This document shows positions 52,087 through 61,783 of a DNA stretch of 64,000 nucleotides, in pieces. Made by a program: the position numbers and the translations under genes. Each line of letters starts with the position of its first letter. The stretch's first letter is position 1. The notes under the pieces were generated by a model. It saw only the letters and a list, made by a program, of their open reading frames with translations. It did not search any database and was not told where the DNA came from. The stretch is from Candidatus Desulfosporosinus nitrosoreducens. GTDB taxonomy: Bacteria > Bacillota > Desulfitobacteriia > Desulfitobacteriales > Desulfitobacteriaceae. The stretch is taken from contig NZ_JAVHUW010000035.1 of NCBI RefSeq assembly GCF_030954495.1, positions 1 to 64,000 of the forward strand, read 5' to 3'.

Positions 52087-52773
52087 ATGACAAGAGTGGG
52101 AAGAAGTCTGGCTGAAAATGTCGCGGAGGATATCCTGGCCATGATTACTATAGACAAAAAATTTGCTATGGGAGATAAACTCCCCAATGAAAACGAACTT
52201 TCCGTCGATTTACAAGTTAGCCGCACTACGTTGCGGGAAGCAATCCGCATTTTAGTTGCACATAACGTCTTGGAAATTCAACGTGGAAAAGGTACTTATG
52301 TGAAAAATAACCGCGAGTTGGATGAAAAGCTTGGTTTGAAAGAGCTTTCAACCTTTAAGCTGAACGTTAAGGATTTATATGAGATGCGTCTGATTTTTGA
52401 GCCTCAATCGGCTTATTACGCTGCCAAACGTGCTTCGGATAAAGAGCTGGAGCGCATTTTGTATTATGGCCGGCGGGAAGAAGAGCAGATTATTAAAAAG
52501 GAAGATCGAACGGAGGTTGAGCAGGCTTTTCATCAAGCTATTGCCAAAGCAACACATAATGAGTTTATGAATCAATTGATGCCTATCCTTTACCAAGCTA
52601 TTGACAAAGGAGTTCCCTTGTCGGACGCGAATGAAGAGATGATCCAGAATACTTTAAGAGATCATCGGATGATCATGGAGTTTTTAGCCCAACGCGATGC
52701 CGAGGGAGCCCAGACCGCAATGAAATTGCATATTCTCCATGCCATGAGGGGCTTTGGATTTACGGAAGAATAG
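52087..52773 (+). CDS. FadR-type GntR regulator (FCD domain)
   Basis: A 228-residue regulator: GntR winged helix (KLPNENELSVDLQVSRTTLREAIRILVAHNVLEIQRGKGTYV) and an all-helical FCD effector domain with metal-ligand-like residues (DLYEMRLIFEPQSAYYAA, FHQAIAKATHNEFM, DHRMIMEFLAQRDAEGAQTAMKLH). FCD members usually sense organic acids. ATG 52087 has aaggagag upstream. It precedes ilvD on the same strand, 180 bases away; a regulatory link is possible but unproved. Confidence 0.9.
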   Translation: MTRVGRSLAENVAEDILAMITIDKKFAMGDKLPNENELSVDLQVSRTTLREAIRILVAHNVLEIQRGKGTYVKNNRELDEKLGLKELSTFKLNVKDLYEMRLIFEPQSAYYAAKRASDKELERILYYGRREEEQIIKKEDRTEVEQAFHQAIAKATHNEFMNQLMPILYQAIDKGVPLSDANEEMIQNTLRDHRMIMEFLAQRDAEGAQTAMKLHILHAMRGFGFTEE

Positions 52774-52953
52774 TTGGTTCAACTGACCGCTTCCGCTCTC
52801 GCCGTCCGACAAGTGTGAAAAACGTGCCTGACGGCACAAAATTAATTTGCTTTAAAAAACTTTTTTAAAGAGTGGTATTACTTCTCTTATAGACATTAGA
52901 CATCATGCAATATATAATGAACTTATACAATATTAAGAGAGGTGTTTGGCTTA

Positions 52954-54612
52954 ATGAATAGTGATGCCGTAACTAAGACTGTACCACATCGAGCCTTGTT
53001 ACATGCTCTGGGTTTAACAAATGAAGAGATCGAAAGGCCACTGATCGGCATAGTCAGTTCCCAAAACGATATCGTTCCGGGCCATATGAACTTAGATAAA
53101 ATTGTGGAAGCAGTAAAGCTAGGGGTAGCCATGGCCGGAGGAACTCCCCTCGTCTTTCCGGCGATTGCTGTCTGTGACGGACTTGCCATGGGACATCAAG
53201 GGATGAAGTATTCGTTGGTGACGCGGGAGCTCATTGCCGATTCTACGGAAGCTATGGCTTTGGCCCATGCTTTTGACGCTCTGGTTATGGTCCCGAACTG
53301 CGATAAAAACATTCCGGGGTTGTTAATGGCTGCAGCGCGCCTGAATATTCCAGCCATTTTTGTCAGCGGCGGACCGATGCTGGCAGGTATTGTGGATGGG
53401 CAGAAGACGAGCTTTTCCAGTGTATCGGAGGCTGTGAGCGAATTCCAGGCGGGGAAAATTACCAAGGAAAAATTGCTGGAATATGAAAACAAAGCCTGTC
53501 CTACCTGCGGTTCCTGTTCAGGGATGTACACGGCTAACAGTATGAACTGCCTGACGGAAGTTTTGGGAATGGGGCTGCGGGGCAATGGCACCGTTCCGGC
53601 CGTCTATTCCGAAAGAATTCAACTCGCCAAATATGCCGGTATGCAAATTATGGAACTGCTGAAAAAAAATATCCGGCCGCGGGATATTATGACTGAAGAT
53701 GCCTTTAAAAACGCTCTGACTTTAGACATGGCTTTAGGCTGCAGTACCAACAGCATGCTCCATCTCCCGGCGATCGCCCATGAATGCGGCATTGAATTAG
53801 ATCTGGATATTGCCAATGAAATCAGCGACAAAACGCCGAACCTCTGTCACCTGGCTCCTGTGGGACATACCTATATTGAAGAGCTTAATGAGGCCGGCGG
53901 CATTTACGCAGTGATGAATGAAATCAATAAATTAGGCTTAATCAACACTGATTTGCTGACCTGTACCGGCAAGACTGTAGCAGAAAATATTGCCGGCTGT
54001 GTCAACAAAAATACGGAGGTTATCAGGCCGGCGGAGAACCCTTACAGTAAAACAGGAGGAATTGCTGTCTTAAAAGGGAACCTGGCTCCGGATTCCTGCG
54101 TCGTTAAGCGTTCGGCTGTTGCCCCTGAAATGCTCCAACACGAAGGCCCCGCGAAAGTATTCGATTGTGAGGAGGATGCTATGCGGGCCATTACCTCCGG
54201 CCAAATTGTAGCGGGGGATGTGATAGTGATCCGCTATGAAGGCCCTAAAGGAGGACCGGGCATGAGAGAAATGCTGAATCCCACCTCAGCTATCATGGGA
54301 AGCGGGCTTGGCGAAAGTGTCGCCCTGATTACCGATGGGCGCTTCAGTGGTGCGACGAGAGGGGCCTCCATCGGTCATGTTTCTCCCGAAGCGGCTGTAG
54401 GAGGCAATATTGCCTTAATTGAGGATGGAGACATCATTCAAATTGACATTATGGCCAACCAAATAAATGTCGCCCTTAGTGAGGATGAACTTGAGAAACG
54501 CCGAGCGAAATGGCAGCCCAGAAAGCCCAAGATTACCACTGGGTTTCTCGCCCGATATGCGGCTATGGTTACCTCGGGAAACAGGGGCGCTGTTTTAGAA
54601 GTTAAGGAATAA
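52954..54612 (+). CDS. ilvD: Dihydroxy-acid dehydratase
   Basis: A 552-residue Fe-S dehydratase of valine and isoleucine synthesis, converting 2,3-dihydroxy-isovalerate/methylvalerate to the 2-keto acids. Cluster Cys residues are in PNCDKNIPG and [19 protein letters not shown]; the C-terminal GRFSGATRG and GHVSPEA are also typical. ATG 52954 with agagaggtg upstream gives the usual length. No other ilv genes are in the window and no T-box or leader attenuator is visible. Confidence 0.96.
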   Translation: MNSDAVTKTVPHRALLHALGLTNEEIERPLIGIVSSQNDIVPGHMNLDKIVEAVKLGVAMAGGTPLVFPAIAVCDGLAMGHQGMKYSLVTRELIADSTEAMALAHAFDALVMVPNCDKNIPGLLMAAARLNIPAIFVSGGPMLAGIVDGQKTSFSSVSEAVSEFQAGKITKEKLLEYENKACPTCGSCSGMYTANSMNCLTEVLGMGLRGNGTVPAVYSERIQLAKYAGMQIMELLKKNIRPRDIMTEDAFKNALTLDMALGCSTNSMLHLPAIAHECGIELDLDIANEISDKTPNLCHLAPVGHTYIEELNEAGGIYAVMNEINKLGLINTDLLTCTGKTVAENIAGCVNKNTEVIRPAENPYSKTGGIAVLKGNLAPDSCVVKRSAVAPEMLQHEGPAKVFDCEEDAMRAITSGQIVAGDVIVIRYEGPKGGPGMREMLNPTSAIMGSGLGESVALITDGRFSGATRGASIGHVSPEAAVGGNIALIEDGDIIQIDIMANQINVALSEDELEKRRAKWQPRKPKITTGFLARYAAMVTSGNRGAVLEVKE

Positions 54613-54619
54613 CACTGCC

Positions 54620-54657
54620 AACAACCAACAGATGTCAGATTTGTTGGTTGTTTTTTA
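54620..54657 (+). terminator. Terminator after ilvD
   Basis: CAACCAACA (54622-54630) pairs with TGTTGGTTG (54642-54650), followed by TTTTTT. Confidence 0.88.
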
Positions 54658-54868
54658 GTTCAATCTCTATTAAGCGGTTGGCTTAACCGGCGGTTATAGT
54701 TATCCCGTAATTGCCGGTTGGCTATAAGCTCGGTGTATCTTTTGCAGTGAATTTTTTATTGTCAGGGTGTTGAAGAATAACTTGATCTTAATTGATTCTT
54801 AGTTTAAAACTATGTACGATAGGATATATTCAGGGCAAGGCCCGTTATGTTATATAGGGGGTATGCTA

Positions 54869-56602
54869 ATGGAGACTGACCAAAAGATCAAGTTGGAACA
54901 AGTTTTTCAGGCGCTCAACATAGGCGTCCTGGTTATCGACAACCGGGATGTCATTAATTTTTGCAATCCTTTAGCCGAGAGTTTAATAGGACTAAAAATG
55001 AAAGATCTACTTGGCCGTAAGTCTGAGGAGATTATCCCTGGTTTGCAGTTGCACAAGATTGTTCAGGGAGAGAGTGTGAACTCCGATCACTTGCTGATCG
55101 GAGAACGGATGGTTACAGCAAATCGCTCTCCGATCATTCAAGGAGGTAAAGTAATTGGGGCAGTTGTGGTTTTTCAGGATGAGAGCGAACTGCAGCAATT
55201 AGCAGCTCATTTGGCTGAAACTAAAATCAGTTTAACGGGTCTCGAAAATATTTTCGAACAAGCTTATGACGGAGTTATGGTGGTGGACAGTCAGGGAGCC
55301 ATTACCCGGATAACTAAAACCTACTGCCGCTTTTTGAATGTAGAACAGGAAGAGGCAATCGGCCGCCACTGTACGGAGATTCTGCCTACAAGCCGGATGC
55401 ATATTGTTGCCCAAACGGGACAGGCCGAAATTGGCGAGGTTATGGACATCAATGGCAAAGAGGCTATGGTGATGCGCCTTCCCCTGAGAGAAAACGGAAT
55501 GCTGATCGGCGCCGTGGGTAAAGTTATGTTCCGAGATGTTCAGGATTTGCGTACCTTGGCGGAAAAACTGGACTTGTTGGAGAATAAACTTAAGTTCTAC
55601 GAGAAAGAGTTGAAACACTATCAGAAGTTTCGCTATACCTTTAGCAGCATTATCGGCGATAGCCCGGCAATTTTAAAAGCTAAAGCCCTAGCGGAAAAGG
55701 CTGCTTTGGGCAAATCAACGGTTCTTTTGCGCGGCGAAAGCGGGACTGGAAAAGAGCTTTTCGCCCATGCGATTCATGCGGCAGGGTTACGTCATGGTCA
55801 GCCCTTTGTACGGGTAAATTGCGGCGCCATCCCGACTGAACTATTGGAAGCTGAACTTTTCGGCTATGAAGAAGGTGCGTTTACAGGGGCCAAAAAAGGA
55901 GGGAAACCCGGAAAATTCGAGTTGGCCAACAGAGGGACCATTTTTTTGGATGAGATAGGGGATTTGCCTCTCGGTATGCAAGCAAAAGTGCTGCGGGTTT
56001 TACAGGAAAAAGAGGTAGAGCGCGTAGGCAGCAATCGGCTGCAACAACTGGATATCAGGGTTATCGCCGCTACTCATCGGGATCTGGAAAAAATGATGGG
56101 GGCGGGAGAATTTCGCCGCGATCTTTACTACCGTTTAAATGTTTTTACGGTGACGATTCCCCCTCTGAGAGAACGCGAAAAAGATGTTTTGCTTTTAAGT
56201 GAACATCTTTTGGCAAAATTCCAAAGGGAGCTGGGGTCCACCTTAAAAGGGCTGGATCGTGGGGTGGTGGAATTGTTTCAACTCTATGCCTGGCCGGGAA
56301 ACGTGCGGGAACTTCAAAACGCGATAGAAAGAGCCATCAACGTAGCTGAAGATGAGGTAATTCACCTGGAAGACCTTCCACTCTATCTTCAAGACCTTGA
56401 AAGCAGGCGGGTCGATACGTCCCTCCGGCCTTTGGCCCTGGAGCTTGCCGGAGCGGAGAGAAGGGCCATACTCAAGGCGCTGAAAACTGCCAATGGGAAT
56501 AAATCAAAGGCAGCGGAGTATTTAGGAATTCACCGCACGAATCTCTATCGCAAAATGGAGAAGTTCGGTTTGGTTGGAGCTAATGACGCCGGATTAGTGT
56601 AG
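54869..56602 (+). CDS. PAS-domain sigma-54-dependent transcriptional activator
   Basis: A 577-residue activator. Two PAS domains (about 8-105 and 125-225) replace a receiver; a coiled coil follows (about 232-260). The AAA+ domain (about 270-500) has Walker A GESGTGKE, sigma-54 loop GAFTGA and AATHRD. A Fis-type helix-turn-helix closes it (NKSKAAEYLGIHRTNLYRKMEKFG). Activity is probably set by a small molecule bound in a PAS domain. ATG 54869 is chosen for agggggt upstream. A -24/-12 promoter lies just beyond its terminator, so the next operon is its evident target. Confidence 0.94.
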   Translation: METDQKIKLEQVFQALNIGVLVIDNRDVINFCNPLAESLIGLKMKDLLGRKSEEIIPGLQLHKIVQGESVNSDHLLIGERMVTANRSPIIQGGKVIGAVVVFQDESELQQLAAHLAETKISLTGLENIFEQAYDGVMVVDSQGAITRITKTYCRFLNVEQEEAIGRHCTEILPTSRMHIVAQTGQAEIGEVMDINGKEAMVMRLPLRENGMLIGAVGKVMFRDVQDLRTLAEKLDLLENKLKFYEKELKHYQKFRYTFSSIIGDSPAILKAKALAEKAALGKSTVLLRGESGTGKELFAHAIHAAGLRHGQPFVRVNCGAIPTELLEAELFGYEEGAFTGAKKGGKPGKFELANRGTIFLDEIGDLPLGMQAKVLRVLQEKEVERVGSNRLQQLDIRVIAATHRDLEKMMGAGEFRRDLYYRLNVFTVTIPPLREREKDVLLLSEHLLAKFQRELGSTLKGLDRGVVELFQLYAWPGNVRELQNAIERAINVAEDEVIHLEDLPLYLQDLESRRVDTSLRPLALELAGAERRAILKALKTANGNKSKAAEYLGIHRTNLYRKMEKFGLVGANDAGLV

Positions 56603-56637
56603 TCTAATCTGGATGCCGGTATAGAAATTTGTATACT

Positions 56638-56683
56638 GAGAAAGGACTTAAGCCACAGAGGCTTAGGTCCTTTCTCTCTTTAT
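56638..56683 (+). terminator. Terminator of the sigma-54 activator gene
   Basis: GAGAAAGGACTTAAGCC (56638-56654) pairs with GGCTTAGGTCCTTTCTC (56659-56675) with one mismatch, followed by tctttatt. Confidence 0.88.
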
Positions 56684-56725
56684 TACCGGATTACAGGAAG
56701 GCGCTACTCTTTGTGCGAGCGGCGC

Positions 56726-56781
56726 TTTGTTTATGTGTAGCGCTATTGCTACGTGTAGCGGTAACGCTACACATAAACAAA
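56726..56781. promoter_or_regulatory. Upstream activating sequence of the CoA-transferase operon
   Basis: TTTGTTTATGTGTAGCG (56726-56742) and its exact complement (56765-56781) form a 17-bp inverted repeat with a 22-base spacer. Inside the spacer a third half-site, GTGTAGCG (56753-56760), makes a tighter palindrome GTGTAGCG-GTAA-CGCTACAC with the right arm. Clustered half-sites 140-190 bases before a -24/-12 element fit an enhancer-binding protein. Confidence 0.75.
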
Positions 56782-56918
56782 AAAGCAAGAAAATTAAGAG
56801 TTATCTTTCTAAATGCCTGGTATAGTGTTGCGATTTAGCTACAATAAGGCGGCGGGTTTTCCTAAAAGATTTATGGTGCACAGTAGAGAGCGCAAGGCCT
56901 TTAGGCTGTCTCAAATGC

Positions 56919-56935
56919 TTGGCATAGGAATTGCT
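56919..56935 (+). promoter_or_regulatory. Sigma-54 (-24/-12) promoter of the CoA-transferase operon
   Basis: TTGGCATAGGAATTGCT fits the TTGGCA-N6-TTGCW consensus with ten bases between GG and GC. It is 55 bases before the start codon of the first gene. Confidence 0.88.
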
Positions 56936-56989
56936 TATATCTGATCTTGTGCGTGCACAGTACTTAAAAATTCTGGAGGAGGGTAAGAG

Positions 56990-58570
56990 ATGAGAAAGGC
57001 GATCTTAACGGCAGATGAAGCGGTGGCATTAATTAACGATGAAAGTATGGTCGCCATTGATGGTTTTGTCAGCATTGGGCATCCGGAAGAATTGACTACA
57101 GCATTAGAAAAGAGATTTTTAGCAACAGGTCATCCGCGCAATCTTTCCCTGGTGTACGCTGCAGGGCAAGGAGATTCTCAAGATCGGGGAATGAATCATT
57201 TGGGGCATGAGGGCCTAGTGAAGCGGGTCATTGGCGGACACTGGAACCTGGCCCCTAAGCTGGGCAAAATGGCTGTAGAAAATAAAATCGAAGCCTATAA
57301 TTTCCCCCAGGGAGTAATAACTCATCTTTTTCGGGATATTGCAGCGGGCAAGCCCGGAACACTAACCCACATTGGCTTGGAGACCTTTGTCGATCCCCGC
57401 CTGGGGGGTGGAAAGCTTAATCAGATTACGCAAGGAGATTTAGTAGAGCTCACTCATGTCAAGGGGAGAGAATACCTGCTCTATCATGCCTTTCCAATTA
57501 ATGTGGCACTCTTGCGGGGAACGTCTGCAGATGAGGAAGGAAATATCTCCCTGGAACGGGAGGCCTTGACCTTGGAAGGCTTATCGATAGCTCAAGCGGT
57601 AAAAAACAGCGGTGGGATTGTCATCGTTCAAGTTGAACGCCTGGTTCAGGTCGGAAATATTAGGGCGCGGGATGTCAAGATTCCGGGGATTTTAGTGGAT
57701 GCGCTAGTGGTAGCGAGTCGGCCCGAATATCACAAGCAGTCCTTTGGTGAGGACTATAACCCTTCCTACAGCGGGGAAATCCGCTCTCCTTTAACGGAAC
57801 TCAAAGCTATTCCTTTCGATGAACGGAAAATAATAGCCAGACGGGCTCTTACAGAGGTACAGCCGGGGGCGATTGTGAATTTGGGAATTGGAGTTCCGGA
57901 AGGGGTGGCGTCAGTCGCGGCGGAAGAAGGAGTGCTGGATCAATTCGTTTTAACACTGGAATCCGGTCCCATCGGGGGAGTGCCCGCCGGCGGGGCCAGC
58001 TTTGGGGCAAGTTTTAATCCCGATTGCATCGTGGATCAGCCCTATCAGTTTGATTTTTACGATGGCGGCGGGCTGGATGTTGCGGTTTTGGGAATGGCCC
58101 AACTGGATGTGGCTGGGAATGTCAATGTCAGCCGCTTTGGTCCGCGTATTGCCGGGGCCGGAGGTTTTATTAATATTTCCCAGACAGCTAAAAAAATAGT
58201 TTTTTGTGGGACGTTTACAGCTAACGGTTTGCAGGTAGGGCTTGAGGAAGGGCTTCTGAAAATCAGCCGGGAGGGGAAAATTCACAAGCTGGTTCAAGCA
58301 GTTGAGCATATCACCTTTAGCGGGAATTATGCACGTAAAAAAGGGCAGAAGGTCTGGTTTATTACGGAGAGGGCTGTTTTCAAATTAGGAGAAAGGGGTC
58401 TGGTGCTCGAAGAAATAGCTCCGGGCGTGGATTTGGAAAGGGACATTCTGGCCCGGATGGATTTCAGACCGGAAATTTCCGAAAACTTGAAAGTTATGAA
58501 TCCGGGCCTGTTCGGCCCTGGTCTTATGCACATAGGTCAGAAAATGAAAGAAGGGTGTGCGGCAAAATGA
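56990..58570 (+). CDS. Acyl-CoA:acetate / 3-ketoacid CoA-transferase (single-chain)
   Basis: A 526-residue family I CoA-transferase with both halves fused. The N-terminal half contains [19 protein letters not shown] and a [16 protein letters not shown] segment; the C-terminal half has [14 protein letters not shown] and the catalytic Glu324 in [15 protein letters not shown]. Size and motifs match propionate/acetoacetate-type transferases, which activate short-chain acids by taking CoA from another acyl-CoA. The site ggaggaggg precedes ATG 56990. It is first in a sigma-54-controlled operon with an SDR dehydrogenase and a GntP permease. Confidence 0.92.
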   Translation: MRKAILTADEAVALINDESMVAIDGFVSIGHPEELTTALEKRFLATGHPRNLSLVYAAGQGDSQDRGMNHLGHEGLVKRVIGGHWNLAPKLGKMAVENKIEAYNFPQGVITHLFRDIAAGKPGTLTHIGLETFVDPRLGGGKLNQITQGDLVELTHVKGREYLLYHAFPINVALLRGTSADEEGNISLEREALTLEGLSIAQAVKNSGGIVIVQVERLVQVGNIRARDVKIPGILVDALVVASRPEYHKQSFGEDYNPSYSGEIRSPLTELKAIPFDERKIIARRALTEVQPGAIVNLGIGVPEGVASVAAEEGVLDQFVLTLESGPIGGVPAGGASFGASFNPDCIVDQPYQFDFYDGGGLDVAVLGMAQLDVAGNVNVSRFGPRIAGAGGFINISQTAKKIVFCGTFTANGLQVGLEEGLLKISREGKIHKLVQAVEHITFSGNYARKKGQKVWFITERAVFKLGERGLVLEEIAPGVDLERDILARMDFRPEISENLKVMNPGLFGPGLMHIGQKMKEGCAAK

Positions 58571-59313
58571 AAATCAAAGACAGAGTGGCTTTAATTACGG
58601 GAAGCGGTCAGGGGATTGGCAAGGCTATAGCCCTTGCTTTCGCTGAAGAAGGGGCAATGATTGCGGTTAATGACGTTTCGTTTAATGCCGCTAAGGCTGA
58701 GGAAACAGTCGAGGAACTTCGCCGGCTGGGAGCTAAGGCCGAACTCTTTTTGGCGGATGTCAGTCAGGAAGCTGAAGTGAATTCCATGATAAAGAGAGTG
58801 ATTGAGCAGTTTGACAGAGTAGATATTCTGGTCAACAATGCGGGGATTAATCGCGATGGGCTTTTACACAAAGGAAACTCAGAGAATTGGAATGCTGTTA
58901 TGGCGGTTAATTTGACAGGACCTTTTCTCTGTACCAAAGCGGTTCTTCCCTCAATGCGCGAACAGGGATATGGCCGAATTGTCAATCTCTCCTCGCTGAC
59001 AGCACGGATGGGGATTTTCGGAACAGGGTATTACGCCGCCTCGAAGGCGGGGTTGATCGGGCTGACAAAAGTTACTGCGGCTGAGAATGCCGCTAAAGGA
59101 ATCACTTGTAACGCTTTGGCCCCGGGGTATATCAATACGGATATGATGAACAAATATCCCGAAGCTCAACTCAACGCTCTGATCGCTAAAATTCCCGTGG
59201 GTCGGTTTGCGGAACCGAAAGAGGTTGCGGACGCCGCCCTGTTTTTGGCTGCGGATGCTTCTTCCTATATTACGGGGGCAGTGCTGGACATCAACGGCGG
59301 ATTTCTGATTTAG
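58567..59313 (+). CDS. Short-chain dehydrogenase (FabG/PhaB-like)
   Basis: A 248-residue SDR: cofactor loop [14 protein letters not shown] motif, catalytic Ser in NLSSLTA and Tyr-x3-Lys in YYAASKAG, and C-terminal GAVLDINGG. It resembles 3-oxoacyl-ACP reductase and acetoacetyl-CoA reductase. In this operon it more likely oxidises a 3-hydroxyacyl-CoA made by the CoA-transferase. ATG 58567 overlaps the transferase stop by 4 bases. Confidence 0.9.
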   Translation: MKIKDRVALITGSGQGIGKAIALAFAEEGAMIAVNDVSFNAAKAEETVEELRRLGAKAELFLADVSQEAEVNSMIKRVIEQFDRVDILVNNAGINRDGLLHKGNSENWNAVMAVNLTGPFLCTKAVLPSMREQGYGRIVNLSSLTARMGIFGTGYYAASKAGLIGLTKVTAAENAAKGITCNALAPGYINTDMMNKYPEAQLNALIAKIPVGRFAEPKEVADAALFLAADASSYITGAVLDINGGFLI

Positions 59314-59338
59314 AAAGGAGGGGGGAGGTCCTGCTTGT

Positions 59339-59390
59339 CAAGCGTCATTAAGGTTGGCAGCGGCGGTTTCGCAGCCTTTTGACGCTTTTG
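59339..59390 (+). other. Intercistronic hairpin between SDR and permease genes
   Basis: AAGCGTCA (59340-59347) pairs with TGACGCTT (59380-59387), AAGG with CCTT inside, and TTG follows. It may reduce or process the transcript before the permease. A 15-codon ORF (TTG 59336, MSSVIKVGSGGFAAF) with a very strong Shine-Dalgarno stretch (aaaggaggggggagg) coincides with it. Confidence 0.4.
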
Positions 59391-59483
59391 AGCAAAAGAA
59401 ATAAAAAGAAGAGCGACAAATGAGTCAGGTTGAAATTCAGAAGAAATAAGTGAGGAAAAGCATAAATTCGCGGGGGTGTTGTT

Positions 59484-60878
59484 ATGGCAGTTTTAGGCAT
59501 TATTTTAAGCTTGGGGCTCTTGATGTTTATGGCTTATCGTGGTTTTTCAGTCATTTTTTTCGCTCCGATATTTGCTATTCTTGCGGCAATTTTTTCCGGT
59601 ATGGCGATCATGCCCACGTACACGGAAATATTCCTGCCGAATCTGGCAAACTATTTAAAGGTTTATTTCCCATTTTTCCTCTTGGGCGCAGTATTTGGCA
59701 AGGTAATGGAAGAATCGGGCGCCGCCAAAGCCATTGCCAAAGCCATTGTCCAAACCTTAGGCAAAAAGCAAGCTATTCTTTCAGTAGTCTTGTCAGCGGC
59801 GATTCTCACTTACGGCGGAGTTAGCCTTTTCGTAGTGGCCTTTGCTGTCTACCCTTTCGCAGCTTCAATATTTAAGGAGGCGGATATTCCCAAACGCCTG
59901 GTACCCGCCACCATTGCCTTAGGGGCTTTCACCTTTACCATGGATGCCCTTCCGGGGACGCCCCAGATTCAAAACTCAATTCCAATGAAATTTTTTAACA
60001 CAGACCTCTATGCCGCTCCGGTCTTCGGAACCTTGGGTGCAATTATTGTTTTGGCCGTAGGCATAGCTTATTTAGAGTGGAGAAAACGAGTGGCGCAAGC
60101 TGCGGGAGAAGGGTATGGAACGAATCATAAGAATGAGCCGGAATTGGTTGAGGACAGTAACTTACCCAACCCGTGGCTATCTGCCTTGCCCTTAATTTCC
60201 GTCCTCGCAGTGACTTTGATTTTACAGAAGCTGATTTTTCCTCAGTGGAATATAGCCTCTTGGGTAACCAAGGCTCCCTACAGTATTGATAAGGCAGGGG
60301 TCGTTGGTACGATGAACAACTGGGCTTTGATGATTGCGCTGGCAGTGGGAATTGTTTTGGCTTTTGTTATTAACCCGCGCAGGATTAAAGGCAATGTGGC
60401 TAAGGCTATCAATATGGGGGCCATCGGTTCTTTGCTGGCGGTGATGAATACTTCGTCTGAGGTTGGCTTTGGCAATGTAATAAAATCTCTCCCGGGCTTT
60501 CAAACAATAGCCCACGCCTTGACTGGGATTAATGCCGGAGGCAGCCCCTTGCTGTCCGAGGCAGTGACTGTGAATACATTGGCAGGAGTAACCGGTTCGG
60601 CGTCCGGGGGATTGAGCATCGCTTTGGATACCTTTGGCAAACGTTATTTGGAGTGGGCCGGCAAAACGAATGTCAGCCCGGAATTGCTCCACCGCGTTTC
60701 TGCCATGGCTTCCGGGGGGATGGATACTTTGCCCCATAATGGCGCGGTTATCACCTTGCTGGGTATTGCCGGCTTAACGCATAAACAATCTTATAAGGAT
60801 ATCTTTGTGATGACTTTAATTAAAACGGGCACTGTGTTTTTGCTCATCATGCTGCAAAGTGTTTTCCATTTTGTCTGA
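59484..60878 (+). CDS. GntP-family permease
   Basis: A 464-residue transporter with about 12 membrane helices. Typical segments are FFLLGAVFGKVMEESGAAKAIAKAI, LTYGGVSLFVVAFAVYPFA, MDALPGTPQIQNSIPMKFF and ASGGMDTLPHNGAVITLLGI. GntP-type carriers take up gluconate or related hydroxy acids with protons; relatives beside CoA-transferases are thought to carry 3-hydroxybutyrate or butyrate-like acids. The start ATG 59484 has gcgggggtg upstream. It closes the sigma-54 operon. Confidence 0.9.
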   Translation: MAVLGIILSLGLLMFMAYRGFSVIFFAPIFAILAAIFSGMAIMPTYTEIFLPNLANYLKVYFPFFLLGAVFGKVMEESGAAKAIAKAIVQTLGKKQAILSVVLSAAILTYGGVSLFVVAFAVYPFAASIFKEADIPKRLVPATIALGAFTFTMDALPGTPQIQNSIPMKFFNTDLYAAPVFGTLGAIIVLAVGIAYLEWRKRVAQAAGEGYGTNHKNEPELVEDSNLPNPWLSALPLISVLAVTLILQKLIFPQWNIASWVTKAPYSIDKAGVVGTMNNWALMIALAVGIVLAFVINPRRIKGNVAKAINMGAIGSLLAVMNTSSEVGFGNVIKSLPGFQTIAHALTGINAGGSPLLSEAVTVNTLAGVTGSASGGLSIALDTFGKRYLEWAGKTNVSPELLHRVSAMASGGMDTLPHNGAVITLLGIAGLTHKQSYKDIFVMTLIKTGTVFLLIMLQSVFHFV

Positions 60879-60908
60879 TTTCTATAGTTTCATACGTCAA
60901 TGGAACGA

Positions 60909-60959
60909 GAGTGGAACCGGAGCTGACCTTGGTTGGTTCCGGTTCCACTCCTATTTTTT
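60909..60959 (+). terminator. Terminator of the CoA-transferase operon
   Basis: GAGTGGAACCGGA (60909-60921) pairs perfectly with TCCGGTTCCACTC (60938-60950), followed by CTATTTTTTG. Confidence 0.88.
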
Positions 60960-60993
60960 GCTCAACTTAGGGCTGGGATTGCATAGTTTTGGA

Positions 60994-61021
60994 TTGACAG
61001 AAAAACACTTTATGATAAGAT
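60994..61021 (+). promoter_or_regulatory. Sigma-A promoter of the TetR-led operon
   Basis: TTGACA (60994-60999), a 16-base spacer, TAAGAT (61016-61021). Confidence 0.72.
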
Positions 61022-61033
61022 ATAAGAAAAAAG

Positions 61034-61049
61034 GAGTGAGTAATCACTC
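61034..61049. promoter_or_regulatory. TetR-type operator
   Basis: GAGTGA-GTAA-TCACTC is a perfect 6-bp inverted repeat 12 bases downstream of the -10, suited to autorepression by the TetR protein encoded 50 bases further on. Confidence 0.7.
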
Positions 61050-61098
61050 ATTTAAGATAAAAGCTTGCAATTGGGAAAGGAGCTAAGATTGGGACGAA

Positions 61099-61710
61099 AT
61101 GAGTAAACACCAAAAAGTCCGAACGAAAAAAACCGTAGAAGAAAGACGCCGGGATATTTTAGGGGCTGCTCTCAGCGTTTTTTCGGAAAACGGCTACAAA
61201 GGCGCTACCACTGCCGAGATTGCACGGCGGGCCGGGGTGGCCGAGGGGACAATCTTCCGGCACTTTGCCACCAAGAAGGAATTGCTCACGGCGGTTTTAG
61301 AACCGAAAGTCATAGAAGGTCTGATCGTGTTGGATCAAGAGCACAGGGAGGGCAATCCTAAGGATTTTTTTCGTTGTTTTCTCAAGGATCGTTTGGAGCT
61401 GATACAAGAAAACGTTGGGCTTTTCCGCCTGATGTTTGCCGAGGCTCAGTATCATTCTGAAGTGAGAGAGGCTTTATTTAAAGGGATTCTCGGCCCGGGA
61501 ATGAGTGTTATAAAACCCTGGTTTGACAAAGGAGTCACTCAAGGGATTTTTAAGCCCTTACCCTTTATACCAACGATGCGGAGTTTTATAGGCATGATTA
61601 TGTTTTATGGTGTGTTTAATTATGTCTTTCCCGGCTTATCTCCTGAGAAAACTCTTGAAGAGGCTGTGGATCATATCTCGGAGCTTTTTCTGCACGGGTT
61701 GGTTCGCTAG
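61099..61710 (+). CDS. TetR-family regulator of an ABC exporter
   Basis: A 203-residue regulator. The N-terminal helix-turn-helix is [44 protein letters not shown]; the rest is a helical ligand domain. It heads a cluster with an HlyD adaptor and ABC exporter genes, the same order as E. coli cecR(ybiH)-ybhGFSR, so it probably represses efflux until a toxic ligand binds. ATG 61099 is 50 bases after the operator-like palindrome. Confidence 0.9.
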   Translation: MSKHQKVRTKKTVEERRRDILGAALSVFSENGYKGATTAEIARRAGVAEGTIFRHFATKKELLTAVLEPKVIEGLIVLDQEHREGNPKDFFRCFLKDRLELIQENVGLFRLMFAEAQYHSEVREALFKGILGPGMSVIKPWFDKGVTQGIFKPLPFIPTMRSFIGMIMFYGVFNYVFPGLSPEKTLEEAVDHISELFLHGLVR

Positions 61711-61783
61711 CTAAGCCAAATAGGTCCTGCAGTTGCTTGAGCTCATGGAAGAAGAATGAAACTTAGAAGCAGGGGGAGAAACG

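Noticed and set aside
52823..52850. GTGCC/GGCAC hairpin after the FadR-like gene as terminator or sigma-54 site
   Set aside because: The stem is only 5 bp without a clear U tract, and the distance from GGCAC to the next TTGC is wrong for a -24/-12 promoter.
56629..56838. 69-codon open frame before the CoA-transferase operon
   Set aside because: It runs through a terminator and the inverted-repeat enhancer; its sequence is a by-product of those palindromes.
61721..61737. Sigma-54-like sequence upstream of the HlyD gene
   Set aside because: GG and GC are ten bases apart, but the -24 half (AGGTCC) is a poor match and no enhancer or activator is nearby.
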